Positions 18,668-31,518 are shown, numbered from the stretch's first letter. The stretch is DNA of 64,000 nucleotides from Synechococcus sp. PCC 7502 (GCF_000317085.1 NC_019702.1:186001-250000); one strand, 5' to 3'. Notes: generated from the sequence alone by a model not told the origin. Made by a program: numbers and translations.

Positions 18668-19489
18668 ATGACTTCTCTGATGCAAGGGTTTGCCCAAGCT
18701 CGCCAATCTAGGCTCCAACAAAGAAATCAAGCCATAGATGCTCTTAATACTTGGCGAAAGCAGCGATCGCAAGAATTTCAGCAGGAAGTCAACGCTACCC
18801 ATGCCCTACTGGATCAAGTCACCAGTCAGCGCATTACATGGGAACAAAACCGACTAGCTACTGCCCGTTCCGAACAAGCCCAAAGACTTCAGGCTGTAGC
18901 GGATAGAGCTAGCGCTATTTATATAGAACTTCAGCAACTGCAAACTAGCCGACTTAAAAATGCCGACCTCGCATCACGACAAAGACTACAGGAAGTTAAT
19001 GATCGAGCCTTAGAAATCAAAAATACTCTAGCTAAACTCACAGCCGATCGCCTAGCCACAGCTTTATTTGATCGCACCCAAAGACTGCAAGCATTGCAAA
19101 CCCTAAAAAATAACACCGCCGAATTTTTACAGTTAGTTCAAAGCGATCGCCTAGCCATAGCCGCCAAGTTAAAGCAAGAACTATCCGACTATGTAACCTA
19201 CATCCATCTATCAGTATGGGGCGTGGATTATAGTAATTTAATTGCAGAGTCGAGAAGTGAATCCAATGAATCTTTTAAATCTACGGTTATAGCTGCACCT
19301 ATAACCATAAGCATTGATCAGTTTATTGAAAACTATGTCGCTGGACTAGAAGGGCATCCGACCTTGACCCAAGTTGTTAACGATCGCAATATCGTCAAAG
19401 ACCTGTTAACCACTGGAGCTAATACCCTTGGCGTTGACCCATCTGAAATTCTCAATACTTTGATCAAACTGGTTGATCTAGATAACTAA
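18668..19489 (+). CDS. gvpC: Gas vesicle protein GvpC with C-terminal extension
   Basis: The 273-residue protein starts MTSLMQGFAQARQSR and continues with four to five imperfect repeats of about 33 residues (residues about 20-190), rich in Gln, Arg, Leu and Ala, with recurring RL-A-----RAQRLQAL patterns. These are the amphipathic helices with which GvpC clamps across GvpA ribs on the outer surface of the vesicle, raising its critical pressure. After the last repeat (ending near SVWG, residue about 185) the protein continues for some 85 residues with a Ser-rich linker and a globular-looking segment (ISIDQFIENYVAGL and LTTGANTLGVDPSEILNTL) that has no repeat character. The gvpA-gvpC-gvpN order supports the identity. 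Confidence 0.88.
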   Translation: MTSLMQGFAQARQSRLQQRNQAIDALNTWRKQRSQEFQQEVNATHALLDQVTSQRITWEQNRLATARSEQAQRLQAVADRASAIYIELQQLQTSRLKNADLASRQRLQEVNDRALEIKNTLAKLTADRLATALFDRTQRLQALQTLKNNTAEFLQLVQSDRLAIAAKLKQELSDYVTYIHLSVWGVDYSNLIAESRSESNESFKSTVIAAPITISIDQFIENYVAGLEGHPTLTQVVNDRNIVKDLLTTGANTLGVDPSEILNTLIKLVDLDN

Positions 19490-19520
19490 GCTTGGTAATT
19501 AATTTTGTAATTAAATAAGA

Positions 19521-20399
19521 ATGACCACAGTCCTCCAAGCCAATCCCCGTCAGTTTGTTAGTACCGCTTTTACCAAAAAGATTGCCCAACGAGCTTTACG
19601 CTATTTACAGTCTGGCTTTGCTGTACATTTGCGCGGACCAGCAGGCACAGGAAAAACCACCCTAGCTATGCACCTAGCCAGTTTATTAGGGCGACCTATG
19701 GTATTAATCTATGGCGATGAAGACTTAAATTCTTCCCAGCTAATTGGTTCCCAGTCGGGATATACCCGCAAAAAAGTTGTAGATAATTACATTCACTCCG
19801 TACTTAAACTTGAGGATAATCTCCAGCACAATTGGGTAGATTCTCGGCTTACCCTTGCTGCCCGTGAGGGATTCACCTTAATTTATGATGAATTTAATCG
19901 ATCTCGCCCCGAAGTTAATAATGTTTTGCTTAGTGCCTTAGAAGAAAAACTGATCGTGCTTCCCCCTGATAGTCAGCAATCTGAATATGTGCGGGTTCAT
20001 CCTCAGTTTCGGGCATTATTTACTTCTAATCCAGAAGAATATGCAGGTGTTCATCCTACCCAAGATGCCTTACTTGATCGCATGATCACTATTGATATTG
20101 GTGAAGCCGATCTGGAAACAGAACAGTTGATTTTAACTACTCGCATTGGCTTGGCTCCCGAACAATCAGTCAAATTAATTAGCTTAGTTCGCAGCTATCG
20201 CCGTTATACCAACCAAACTAAATCAGCCAGCCTTAGACTATGTTTAACCATTGGCAGAATATGCTATGAACATAAAATTCCGATTAGTGGACAAAGTGAA
20301 GACTTTCGGTTGCTATGCCGTGATGTAATTTTGTCCCGTTTCGAGCATAATTCTGAATCTGCTTCCACTTTGGATCAATTATTGGATCAGCTAATTTAA
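19521..20399 (+). CDS. gvpN: Gas vesicle AAA+ ATPase GvpN
   Basis: The 292-residue protein is a MoxR-like AAA+ ATPase. It has Walker A GPAGTGKTTLA (residues about 39-49), a Walker B/acidic motif in TLIYDEFNRSRPEVNNVLL (about 115-133), and sensor-1 ALFTSNPEEYAGVH. The start MTTVLQANPRQFV is typical of cyanobacterial GvpN. GvpN is needed for gas vesicles to grow to normal size, probably by remodelling GvpA or GvpC assembly in the cytoplasm. It follows gvpC by 31 bases and precedes gvpJ by 53 bases, in one transcription unit. Confidence 0.96.
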   Translation: MTTVLQANPRQFVSTAFTKKIAQRALRYLQSGFAVHLRGPAGTGKTTLAMHLASLLGRPMVLIYGDEDLNSSQLIGSQSGYTRKKVVDNYIHSVLKLEDNLQHNWVDSRLTLAAREGFTLIYDEFNRSRPEVNNVLLSALEEKLIVLPPDSQQSEYVRVHPQFRALFTSNPEEYAGVHPTQDALLDRMITIDIGEADLETEQLILTTRIGLAPEQSVKLISLVRSYRRYTNQTKSASLRLCLTIGRICYEHKIPISGQSEDFRLLCRDVILSRFEHNSESASTLDQLLDQLI

Positions 20400-20452
20400 G
20401 CCGTTATTTAGTTTGATCTATTAATTATTTTGGTAAATTTTTAAACCTATCC

Positions 20453-20803
20453 ATGAATCAGCCCAGTTCTAAACTGAATACAAGTACCAGTGGTTCTTCC
20501 CTTGCCGACATTCTCGAACGGGTTTTAGATAAAGGCATTGTCATTGCGGGAGATATTACTGTATCCGTGGGCAGTGTTGAGCTTTTGAGTATTCGGATTC
20601 GGTTATTAATTGCCTCAGTGGATAAAGCTAGGGAAATTGGGATTAATTGGTGGGAGTCCGATCCGCATTTAAGTGGGCGATCGCAGGAATTATTAGAAAC
20701 CAATCAAAAACTTATGGAACGTATTACTGCTCTAGAAACCGAATTAAAGCAACTGCAAGCCTCTCAACCACATAATCAAGCTAATCTACCTAAAAGTCCA
20801 TAG
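20453..20803 (+). CDS. gvpJ: Gas vesicle protein GvpJ (GvpA paralogue)
   Basis: The 116-residue protein contains a GvpA-like core (SLADILERVLDKGIVIAGDITVSVGSVELLSIRIRLLIASVDKA, residues about 16-60) and then a longer charged tail with a coiled-coil-like stretch (SQELLETNQKLMERITALETELKQL). That layout is GvpJ: a minor shell or nucleation protein. It ends the gvp run in this window: gvpK, gvpF/L, gvpG, gvpV and gvpW, which usually follow, are not here. Its last 28 bases overlap the convergent ydcF-like gene. Confidence 0.93.
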   Translation: MNQPSSKLNTSTSGSSLADILERVLDKGIVIAGDITVSVGSVELLSIRIRLLIASVDKAREIGINWWESDPHLSGRSQELLETNQKLMERITALETELKQLQASQPHNQANLPKSP

Positions 20804-21516
20804 GATACTAAAGCGAAATACTCCCTAATTATTAATAAATCTTGCTCCTGTTTTGATAATCCATCATTCCCAGCAGTTGGTACTGGAATCACATCAAACC
20901 CATAATGCTGAAATGTTAATAGCGATCGCTTCATGTGCAGTGGATCGGTAACTAATAAAATTCTTTTGATACCTTGCTTACCTAGGATCAAACTGGTAAA
21001 TTCAGCATTTTCTGCGGTTGTCCGTGATCTATCTTCACCTGTAATTACTTGATCTGGGATACCTAATTCTCTCAACATAGCTTGAATTTCTAGGGCATCA
21101 TCGGTACCACTGGCAAATATGATCGGAACCATTAGCGATCGCCATAAATTTACTGCCACTTCAACTCTCGACTGACGTAAAGCCTCACCTCTACCTAAAA
21201 TCACAATGGCATCACTGGGTATAGCAGGTATAGATGGAAAGTCCATAAGTTGAGCATGGACAGCATTTAAAAACCAACTAGATGTAATTACCCAGCGCAA
21301 AATTATCAGCAAAAAAGTAATAGAAAGGATAGGAATCAGAACTAACTCTAAATTTTTTAAACCGAAATAAATCCCAAGTCCTGAAACCGTCCATACTAAT
21401 CCCAAAGTCCATGCTAATTTTGAGCCAGATAAAAAAACAGACAAAAACTTAGATATATACCTGACTAGAATCGTCCATAGCAAAGTTGGTCTGCGATCGG
21501 GCATTGGGTTTAACAT
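20776..21516 (-). CDS. YdcF family (DUF218) membrane protein
   Basis: The 246-residue protein has two hydrophobic N-terminal helices (residues about 30-50 and 55-75) and a DUF218/YdcF domain (about 90-240) with the signatures DAIVILGRGEALRQSR, FASGTDDA, EDRSRTTAENAEFT and ILLVTDPLHMKRS. Relatives include SanA and ElyC, which influence envelope integrity; the activity is uncertain. Translation may start at 21516 or four codons later at the second Met. The gene converges on gvpJ and overlaps its 3' end by 28 bases. Confidence 0.88.
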   Translation of the reverse strand: MLNPMPDRRPTLLWTILVRYISKFLSVFLSGSKLAWTLGLVWTVSGLGIYFGLKNLELVLIPILSITFLLIILRWVITSSWFLNAVHAQLMDFPSIPAIPSDAIVILGRGEALRQSRVEVAVNLWRSLMVPIIFASGTDDALEIQAMLRELGIPDQVITGEDRSRTTAENAEFTSLILGKQGIKRILLVTDPLHMKRSLLTFQHYGFDVIPVPTAGNDGLSKQEQDLLIIREYFALVSYGLLGRLA

Positions 21517-21667
21517 AAAGTCCGAGTTATTAGGCTAAAATTCTAGTACCAGCGACAATTTTTCACCTAGTTCTTTACTTAGTCTTTTTACTTAATCAAA
21601 TTAGTCTTGTCAAATAGGCTTTTAGTCTAGAAATTTATTCCGCTATTTAATCATTACCTAAGTTAGT

Positions 21668-23029
21668 ATGCACTCTGTCAAATCCGATCCCAAATATCAT
21701 ATAGTCACTTTGGGCTGCCAAATGAACAAAGCCGACTCTGAACGGATGGCGGGCATACTAGAAACCATGGGCTATAGCTCCACTGATGAGGCTGACGAAG
21801 CCGATCTGGTACTTTATAACACCTGTAGCATTCGAGATAATGCCGAACAAAAAGTTTATTCATACTTAGGTCGGCAGGCAAAACGCAAACATAAAAACCC
21901 TGACTTAACCCTAGTAGTGGCAGGTTGTGTGGCACAGCAAGAAGGAGAGGCATTACTTCGTCGTGTACCCGAACTAGATTTAGTCATGGGACCTCAGCAT
22001 GTTAATCGCTTAGATCATCTGCTAGAGCAGGTATTTAATGGTAATCAAGTCTCGGCAACTGAATCCGCCTATATCGAAGAAGACATCACCACACCCCGCC
22101 GCAATAGCTCGATCACCGCATGGGTAAACATAATTTACGGTTGTAATGAATCCTGTACTTACTGTATTGTTCCTAGAGTCAGAGGTGTAGAACAATCAAG
22201 AACTCCCGATGCCATTCTCCAAGAGGTTAACAATCTGTCACAACAGGGCTATAAGGAAATTACCCTGCTGGGACAAAATATCGATGCCTACGGTCGAGAC
22301 CTACCCCCTAGCAATTTAGGTGGTGGAGTTGGCGGCAAGATTACCCTAACGGACTTACTTTACTATATCCACGATGTTGAAGGCATTGAGCGGATTCGGT
22401 TTGCTACCAGCCATCCTCGCTATTTCAGTCCACGCCTGATCCAAGCCTGTGCCGAATTGCCTAAGGTGTGTGAACATTTTCATATTCCTTTTCAGTCGGG
22501 AGATAACGAAATCCTCAAGGCAATGGCAAGGGGTTATACCCATGAGAAATACCGCCGCATTATCGATAATATTCGAGCGATTATGCCCGATGCTTCTATT
22601 ACTGCCGATGCGATCGTGGCTTTCCCCGGTGAAACCGAGGCACAATTTGAAAATACCCTACGCTTAGTTGGAGATATTAGTTTTGATTTAGTGAATACTG
22701 CTGCCTATTCTCCCCGCCCCGGAACTCCTGCAGCTATTTGGACAAATCAACTGAGTGAAGAGATAAAAGATGATCGCCTACAAAGACTTAATCATTTAGT
22801 TAATCAAAAAGCGGCAGAGCGATCGCAGCGTTATTTAGGTAGAACTGAAGAAATCTTAATCGAAAGCATTAACCCTAAAAACCCGAACCAACTAATGGGC
22901 AGAACCAGAGGCAATCGTATTACTTTCTTAAATGAAACTTCCTCTAATTTAATCGCCCAGGTAGTAAATCTTAAAATCACAGAGGCAAGACCATTTAGTC
23001 TTACTGGTGTTTTGATAAATAAATTCTGA
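21668..23029 (+). CDS. miaB: tRNA-2-methylthio-N6-dimethylallyladenosine synthase
   Basis: The 453-residue enzyme is a full-length methylthiotransferase. The N-terminal domain carries three Cys for one iron-sulfur cluster ([32 protein letters not shown]), the radical-SAM domain the second cluster in [12 protein letters not shown] (residues about 160-170), and the end is a TRAM domain (about 385-450). The [11 protein letters not shown] motif is typical of MiaB, not RimO or MtaB. It adds a methylthio group to i6A37 of tRNAs reading UNN codons, including the tRNA-Leu(CAA) encoded at 31549. Confidence 0.96.
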   Translation: MHSVKSDPKYHIVTLGCQMNKADSERMAGILETMGYSSTDEADEADLVLYNTCSIRDNAEQKVYSYLGRQAKRKHKNPDLTLVVAGCVAQQEGEALLRRVPELDLVMGPQHVNRLDHLLEQVFNGNQVSATESAYIEEDITTPRRNSSITAWVNIIYGCNESCTYCIVPRVRGVEQSRTPDAILQEVNNLSQQGYKEITLLGQNIDAYGRDLPPSNLGGGVGGKITLTDLLYYIHDVEGIERIRFATSHPRYFSPRLIQACAELPKVCEHFHIPFQSGDNEILKAMARGYTHEKYRRIIDNIRAIMPDASITADAIVAFPGETEAQFENTLRLVGDISFDLVNTAAYSPRPGTPAAIWTNQLSEEIKDDRLQRLNHLVNQKAAERSQRYLGRTEEILIESINPKNPNQLMGRTRGNRITFLNETSSNLIAQVVNLKITEARPFSLTGVLINKF

Positions 23030-23135
23030 TGTATAAGAACTTAAAAGTATAGTATAAATACTTAATAATTTATCTTTTAGTTGCCTATCGTATAAGTTTA
23101 TGGTATGTTTAATTTACAACTACTTACAAAAAAAT

Positions 23136-23798
23136 ATGAGTATGCTAAAAACTTTAAACTTAAGCAATTTTGGACTACCTATCCTAGGTACCATTGCTTC
23201 CTTGGCGATCGCTGCTCCGAGTCATGCTGTTGCTGTTACTGTTCTTTATGATTTCAACTCGAACTTCAATGCAAAAGTTACAGGTTCACCTAGACTAACT
23301 GCAAGCGCAATAACCCAAGTGGGTGAGCCAACTTCATCAGGTGGTGGTGTTGCTACATTTACCTCCGCTCAGCCTAATGATTTCTTCACGTTTACTCTTA
23401 CTCAAACTGCTCCTTCTATTAATCTTAACTTATCAACGTTTACCTTCTTTGCTCGAAGAAATGGTTCTGGTCCTACCTCGTTGTCATTATTCTCCAGTTT
23501 AGATGGTTTTACCACTGCTATCGATACAGTGACTGGCGTACCAGCGAATACTTTTCCTGGAGCTCCTCAAAGCTTTAATATTGGCGGTGCTGCTTTTGAT
23601 AACATCACAGCTCCAATTACATTTAGAGTTGTTAATAATGACGGTGCAAGTGCAGGACGGCTTGCTATTGATGACTTAACTGTTAAGGGTGCTCTTACCG
23701 TGCCTTATGAGTTTGAAACTGGGGTTGGAGTCTTGTTATTCGCTGGCTACTTCGTTGGCAAAAGATACCTAAAGAACAAGGCTGTTTTTAAGGCATAG
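23136..23798 (+). CDS. Secreted protein with PEP/PFE-CTERM-like C-terminal signal
   Basis: The 220-residue product has a signal peptide (residues about 1-31, ending near PSHAVA), a Thr/Ser/Phe-rich beta-type body with no recognised catalytic motif, and at the C-terminus VPYEFETGVGVLLFAGYFVGKRYLKNK: a Pro-aromatic-Glu motif, one hydrophobic helix and a basic tail. That three-part end resembles the PEP-CTERM/PFE-CTERM class of exosortase-type sorting signals of cyanobacteria. The frame is open from an ATG at 23100, but I start at 23136 because the extra 12 residues would precede a normal signal peptide. A terminator follows at 23822. Function unknown; surface or extracellular location is inferred. 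Confidence 0.72.
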   Translation: MSMLKTLNLSNFGLPILGTIASLAIAAPSHAVAVTVLYDFNSNFNAKVTGSPRLTASAITQVGEPTSSGGGVATFTSAQPNDFFTFTLTQTAPSINLNLSTFTFFARRNGSGPTSLSLFSSLDGFTTAIDTVTGVPANTFPGAPQSFNIGGAAFDNITAPITFRVVNNDGASAGRLAIDDLTVKGALTVPYEFETGVGVLLFAGYFVGKRYLKNKAVFKA

Positions 23799-23821
23799 TT
23801 ATAACTTATCAACTCCTAATT

Positions 23822-23851
23822 GCTCTCTAATATTCTGTTAGGGAGCTTTTT
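23822..23851 (+). terminator. Rho-independent terminator after the secreted-protein gene
   Basis: GCTCTCTAA (23822-23830) pairs with TTAGGGAGC (23838-23846) with one G-U pair and a 7-base loop, followed by five T. It lies 23 bases past the stop. The rest of the 23852-24083 gap shows no further gene that I can support. Confidence 0.88.
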
Positions 23852-24083
23852 GCTTTTGGCATAGTTTATTTTATTAAATTCATAAGCTCTGCGACCTTGA
23901 GGAAAAATCTGCAACTCATATCAAATTTAGACGTTATGATTCTGCATGCCCAAGTTTGGGATTTACAAATTTGGGATTATCTTCAATAATGGCGAACTAA
24001 ATTAATTCTTGCAATAATTCCTTTAAGTTAATGATTGTACGATTGTTTTTACATCTAACATTGCAATTGATCTGGAGAAATCT

Positions 24084-25418
24084 GTGACCCCTGCTCGGAC
24101 GATCTGCTTGGGGTTTGTGGCAGTAATACTGGCAGGAGCAATTTTACTGATGTTGCCAATTTCCACTAGTGATAGTAACTGGGGAAATTTTATTACGGCA
24201 TTATTTATGTCCACATCAGCGGTCTGCGTAACAGGCTTAGCAGTTGTTGATCCGGGGACATTTTATAACTTTACAGGGCAAGCGGTTTTACTTTTGCTTT
24301 GTCAAATTGGTGGCTTGGGCTATATGACAGCCACTACTTTTTTGTTGCTATTAATTGGACGCAAGTTTAGCTTGCGGGAAAAGGTAACTTTACAGCAATC
24401 TTTAGATATATCTGGAATTCGCAGTGGTGTTCCATTGGTAAAGTCTATTATTGTCACTACAATTTTGCTGGAAGTCATAGGCGTATTTTTAATGACCCCA
24501 GAATTTGAAAAAAGCTTTGATTTGGGGCGCAGTCTTTGGTGTGCAACTTTCCATAGTGTTAGTGCTTTTAATAATGCGGGATTTAGCCTATTTCCTAATA
24601 ATTTGATTAACTATGTCCATTCACCGATTATTAACTTTACAGTCACTGGTTTGATTATTTTAGGTGGAATTGGCTATCAAGTAATTTTGGAGGTGTACTT
24701 ATGGCTAAGGATGAAAATTAGGCGATCGCAGGATCGATTTTCCTTTAGTCTTAATTTTAAGGTGGCAACCAGTACAACAGTGGTTTTGTTACTTTTGGGG
24801 ACTTTGGGTATTTTGTTAACTGAGTTAAATAATCCTAAAACTATAGGTGAGTTTAGTGCCACAGAAAAGTTAATGGTAGCTTGGTTTCAGTCGGTCACAG
24901 CCAGAACGGCGGGATTTAATACCATAGACTATAGCGGAATGACCTTAGCGGGATTATTCGTCACAATTATTCTGATGTTTATTGGTGCTAGTCCCAGTGG
25001 TACGGGTGGCGGGATTAAAACAACGACTTTGCGAGTCTTAACTAATTGTACCCATGCCGCATTACAGGGTGAGGATGATGTTCATCTTTACAATCGTCAG
25101 ATTTCTTCGGTGCTAATTCTGAAAGCAGTCGGAGTCATAATTGGGTCAATGCTGACAGTGATGGTATCAACTACTTTATTGCTTGTGACTGAGCCTAAGA
25201 TTGATTTCGTCAAAATTCTATTTGAATCAGTATCAGCCTTTGGTACGGTTGGTCTATCAACGGGAATTACTGCTCAAGTTTCAGCGCTGGGACAGATAGT
25301 GCTAATTTTAACTATGTACACTGGAAGGGTGGGTGTTTTACTGTTAATTGGGGCAATTTTTGGAGATTCACGCCGCAAGTTGGTCAAGTATCCAGAGGAA
25401 ACTCTGTTAGTCGGATAA
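24084..25418 (+). CDS. ktrB: KtrB/TrkH-type potassium uptake membrane subunit
   Basis: The 444-residue protein is a K+-translocating subunit of the Trk/Ktr/HKT superfamily with four M1-P-M2 repeats. Selectivity-filter regions are visible as TSAVCVTGL (residues about 46-54), SAFNNAGFSL (about 159-168), TARTAGFNT (about 272-280) and SAFGTVGLST (about 380-389), each with the filter Gly. The start is a GTG with GGAG at 24074-24077, 6 bases upstream. It is followed 54 bases later by the regulatory NAD-binding subunit. Together they form a Na+-dependent K+ uptake system used in osmoadaptation; Synechocystis KtrB is the known parallel. Confidence 0.93.
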   Translation: MTPARTICLGFVAVILAGAILLMLPISTSDSNWGNFITALFMSTSAVCVTGLAVVDPGTFYNFTGQAVLLLLCQIGGLGYMTATTFLLLLIGRKFSLREKVTLQQSLDISGIRSGVPLVKSIIVTTILLEVIGVFLMTPEFEKSFDLGRSLWCATFHSVSAFNNAGFSLFPNNLINYVHSPIINFTVTGLIILGGIGYQVILEVYLWLRMKIRRSQDRFSFSLNFKVATSTTVVLLLLGTLGILLTELNNPKTIGEFSATEKLMVAWFQSVTARTAGFNTIDYSGMTLAGLFVTIILMFIGASPSGTGGGIKTTTLRVLTNCTHAALQGEDDVHLYNRQISSVLILKAVGVIIGSMLTVMVSTTLLLVTEPKIDFVKILFESVSAFGTVGLSTGITAQVSALGQIVLILTMYTGRVGVLLLIGAIFGDSRRKLVKYPEETLLVG

Positions 25419-25472
25419 AAACTTGGTAAAACCTATCTCAGCCCTCAATTAAGGGTTTAGTCATTTAAAGCT

Positions 25473-26183
25473 ATGAATTTATTTCGCAAAAAACATTTAG
25501 ATAATAGACACTTTGCGGTTTTGGGCTTAGGTAGGTTTGGGAGATCGGTTTGTAAAACTTTAATCCAAGCGGGCTACGAAGTTTTAGGGGCAGATAAAAA
25601 TGAGGATTTAGTATCACACATTATCATTGAGCAAATTCCGATCCATTGCGTGCAAGTGGATACTACGGATGCGATCGCTCTTAAGGATATGGGGATTGCT
25701 GATTTTGATACGGTAATTGTGGCGATCGGTAACTTTTTAGAAGAAAGTATTATCACTACTCTTCACGTCAAAGAAGCGGGGGTGAGAAATGTAGTGGCAA
25801 AGGCATCTTCAGAAGTGCATGGTACCTTACTAAAAAAAGTGGGGGCGGATTTAGTGGTGTATCCTGAAGCAGAAATGGGGGCAGCTTTAGCGCGATCGCT
25901 GACCCAAAAGGGTATATTAGACCGCTTAGAACTTGATAAGGATAACAGTATTGTTGAAGCATTAGTCCCAGAAGCATTTACAGGCAAGTCCATTTTAGAT
26001 TTACAACTGCGCCGTAACTATGGGGTTAATATATTGGCAATTTGTGCGAATGGACAGTACGAAGTTAACCCTAATCCAGTCAATAAACTGCAAAAAGGTG
26101 CAATGATGGTTTTGATTGGCAATAATAAAGATATTAATCGCCTGCCCTTGGATAGCGTAGTTCAGACACTAAAGCCTATGTAA
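25473..26183 (+). CDS. ktrA: KtrA/TrkA-type potassium uptake regulatory subunit
   Basis: The 236-residue cytosolic protein has an RCK/TrkA-N Rossmann domain (FAVLGLGRFGRSVCKTL, residues about 13-29, the NAD/ATP-binding glycine motif, with an acidic residue in LGADKNED) and a TrkA-C domain (about 150-230). It gates the KtrB pore in response to nucleotides. Co-location directly after ktrB supports the pairing. The apcE gene converges from the other side with a terminator between them. Confidence 0.92.
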   Translation: MNLFRKKHLDNRHFAVLGLGRFGRSVCKTLIQAGYEVLGADKNEDLVSHIIIEQIPIHCVQVDTTDAIALKDMGIADFDTVIVAIGNFLEESIITTLHVKEAGVRNVVAKASSEVHGTLLKKVGADLVVYPEAEMGAALARSLTQKGILDRLELDKDNSIVEALVPEAFTGKSILDLQLRRNYGVNILAICANGQYEVNPNPVNKLQKGAMMVLIGNNKDINRLPLDSVVQTLKPM

Positions 26184-26199
26184 ATACTTTTCAATAAAT

Positions 26200-26226
26200 A
26201 AAAAAGGATGAGTGTATTACCCATCC
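26200..26226 (-). terminator. terminator after apcE
   Basis: On the minus strand, GGATG at 26226-26222 pairs with CATCC at 26210-26206, with a further AC/GT pair across one mismatch, and is followed by six T (26205-26200). It lies about 40 bases past the apcE stop and shows that apcE ends its own transcript. Confidence 0.75.
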
Positions 26227-26265
26227 GTGATTTAGATTAAATTATTTACTTAGTACTCTTAGTAC

Positions 26266-29679
<3,414 letters not shown>

Positions 29680-29895
29680 TTACTTAGTATGTGTATATAA
29701 AAACTTAGTTAATTAATATTTGCCCATCATACAAGGGCTGTTTAATCTATAACAACAGAAAATGATACCTTTCTCTACAATTACTAATTAGATTTAATAT
29801 AAGTTTTGTAAAGTAATAATTTTTTTGGACAAGTAAGACTGAATGTAAGGTTATGTAGTAAACTGCTCTCGGGATTTTTGTGTTTGGAGTCAAAA

Positions 29896-31518
29896 GTGTC
29901 TATGTACCGTTCTCTATTCCTACTTTTAACCCTAGGTTTTTCAACTACATGGGCAACATCGGCGATCGCTCAAGTACCATTACCTCAAGTAGCTCAAATA
30001 TTAAATACAGAAAATAGCTCGACTCCGACACTTACAATTAAAGCGATTGAAGTTTCAGGTAACAGTATATTTCAAGACGAAATCCCTAAAATTACTGAAC
30101 CCTATCTCAACAAGACCCTGAATTCGGAAGAATTAAATGCGATCGCCGATGCCATTACTACTCTCTATGTCAACAACGGTTTTATCAATTCTCTAGCATT
30201 TATCCCTGTTCAAACTATTACCAATGGCACCCTTAAAATTCAAGTAGTTGAAGGCACTATTGCTGACATTAAAATTGAAGGGATAGAAAGACTGAACCCA
30301 GAATATATTCTTAGCCGAGTGCGGTTGGCAAGCCTTAGTCCCTTTAATCGTGACAGCTTAGAGGATCAACTTAAATTACTACGGATTAACCCTCTATTTC
30401 AAAACATTGAAGCTAACCTTAAACCTGGCAATAAACCGGGGCAGAGTATCTTAGTAATTATTGCTAAGGAAGCAAACCCGTTAATTACCAACTTCAGCAT
30501 TGATAACTATTCAACCACCAGTATAGGTAGCGAAAAATTTGGGCTAGGATTTACCTACTTAAACCTATTTGAAGGGATAGGCGATCAGTTTAGTGCCACC
30601 TATAATCGTAGTTTTTCAGGCGGGTTAAGCCAGTTTGACTTTAGCTATCAAATTCCCCTTAATGCTATGAATGGCACATTACAACTGCGCTATTCCCCTT
30701 CTGGTTATCGGGTTACTGACCCAGCATTTTCTGATTTAAATATTCGTGGTAACTCCGACCTTTTAGAGTTTAATTTTCGACAGCCAATTGTACGATCGCC
30801 CCGACAGGAATTTGCTTTGTCCTTGGGTTTTACCTATTTGAATGGGCAGTCCTTTGTTTTTGATAACTTACCTTTTCCCTCCATTGGTGCCGATGCTAAT
30901 GGTGCTACCCGCACTAGTGTCTTGAAATTCGGACAGGATTATTTAAGTCGTGATCCTCAAGGGGCTTGGGGTTTGCGATCGCAATTTAATTTTGGTTTAG
31001 GAATATTCAATGCCACCTCCAATCCCGATCCTATTCCTTCAGGGCAGTTCTTTAGTTGGTTATTGCAGGCTCAACGGGTGCAAGTCCTGAATGATGATAA
31101 TTTACTGGTTTTACAAGCAGACCTACAGCTAACTCCAAATAATCTTTTGCCTTCCCAGCAGTTTGTGATCGGCGGGGGACAGTCAGTACGGGGATTTCGC
31201 CAAAATGCTCGCATCGGTGATAATGGGCTCCGCATATCAGCAGAAAATCGTTTCACTGTGCAGAGAAATGCCGCAGGCGATCCAGTTTTGCAGCTAGTTC
31301 CCTTTTTTGATACAGGTGTGGTTTGGAATAATGCAGGCAACCCTAACTCCACTCCTAGTCAAAATTTTCTGGCTGGCACAGGTATTGGGGTAATTTGGGA
31401 GCCAATTAAACGTCTAACCGCCCGACTAGAATATGCTTTACCCTTAATTAATCTGAGCGATCGCAGCAATAACATCCAAGATACTGCCCTGTATTTCAGC
31501 CTTAATTATCGTCCCTAG
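29896..31518 (+). CDS. Two-partner secretion outer-membrane pore (ShlB/FhaC/HecB family)
   Basis: The 540-residue protein has a signal peptide (ending near AIAQ), two POTRA-like domains (LTIKAIEVSGNSIF and LKIQVVEGTIADIKIEGIE, residues about 40-190) and a C-terminal 16-strand barrel of the Omp85/TpsB type, with the diagnostic GGGQSVRGFR loop motif (about residues 425-435). I start at the GTG at 29896, which has GGAG at 29886-29889 six bases upstream; an in-frame ATG follows at 29902. TpsB proteins export one large exoprotein, usually encoded next door, but no such gene flanks it here. It would sit in the outer membrane. Confidence 0.88.
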   Translation: MSMYRSLFLLLTLGFSTTWATSAIAQVPLPQVAQILNTENSSTPTLTIKAIEVSGNSIFQDEIPKITEPYLNKTLNSEELNAIADAITTLYVNNGFINSLAFIPVQTITNGTLKIQVVEGTIADIKIEGIERLNPEYILSRVRLASLSPFNRDSLEDQLKLLRINPLFQNIEANLKPGNKPGQSILVIIAKEANPLITNFSIDNYSTTSIGSEKFGLGFTYLNLFEGIGDQFSATYNRSFSGGLSQFDFSYQIPLNAMNGTLQLRYSPSGYRVTDPAFSDLNIRGNSDLLEFNFRQPIVRSPRQEFALSLGFTYLNGQSFVFDNLPFPSIGADANGATRTSVLKFGQDYLSRDPQGAWGLRSQFNFGLGIFNATSNPDPIPSGQFFSWLLQAQRVQVLNDDNLLVLQADLQLTPNNLLPSQQFVIGGGQSVRGFRQNARIGDNGLRISAENRFTVQRNAAGDPVLQLVPFFDTGVVWNNAGNPNSTPSQNFLAGTGIGVIWEPIKRLTARLEYALPLINLSDRSNNIQDTALYFSLNYRP

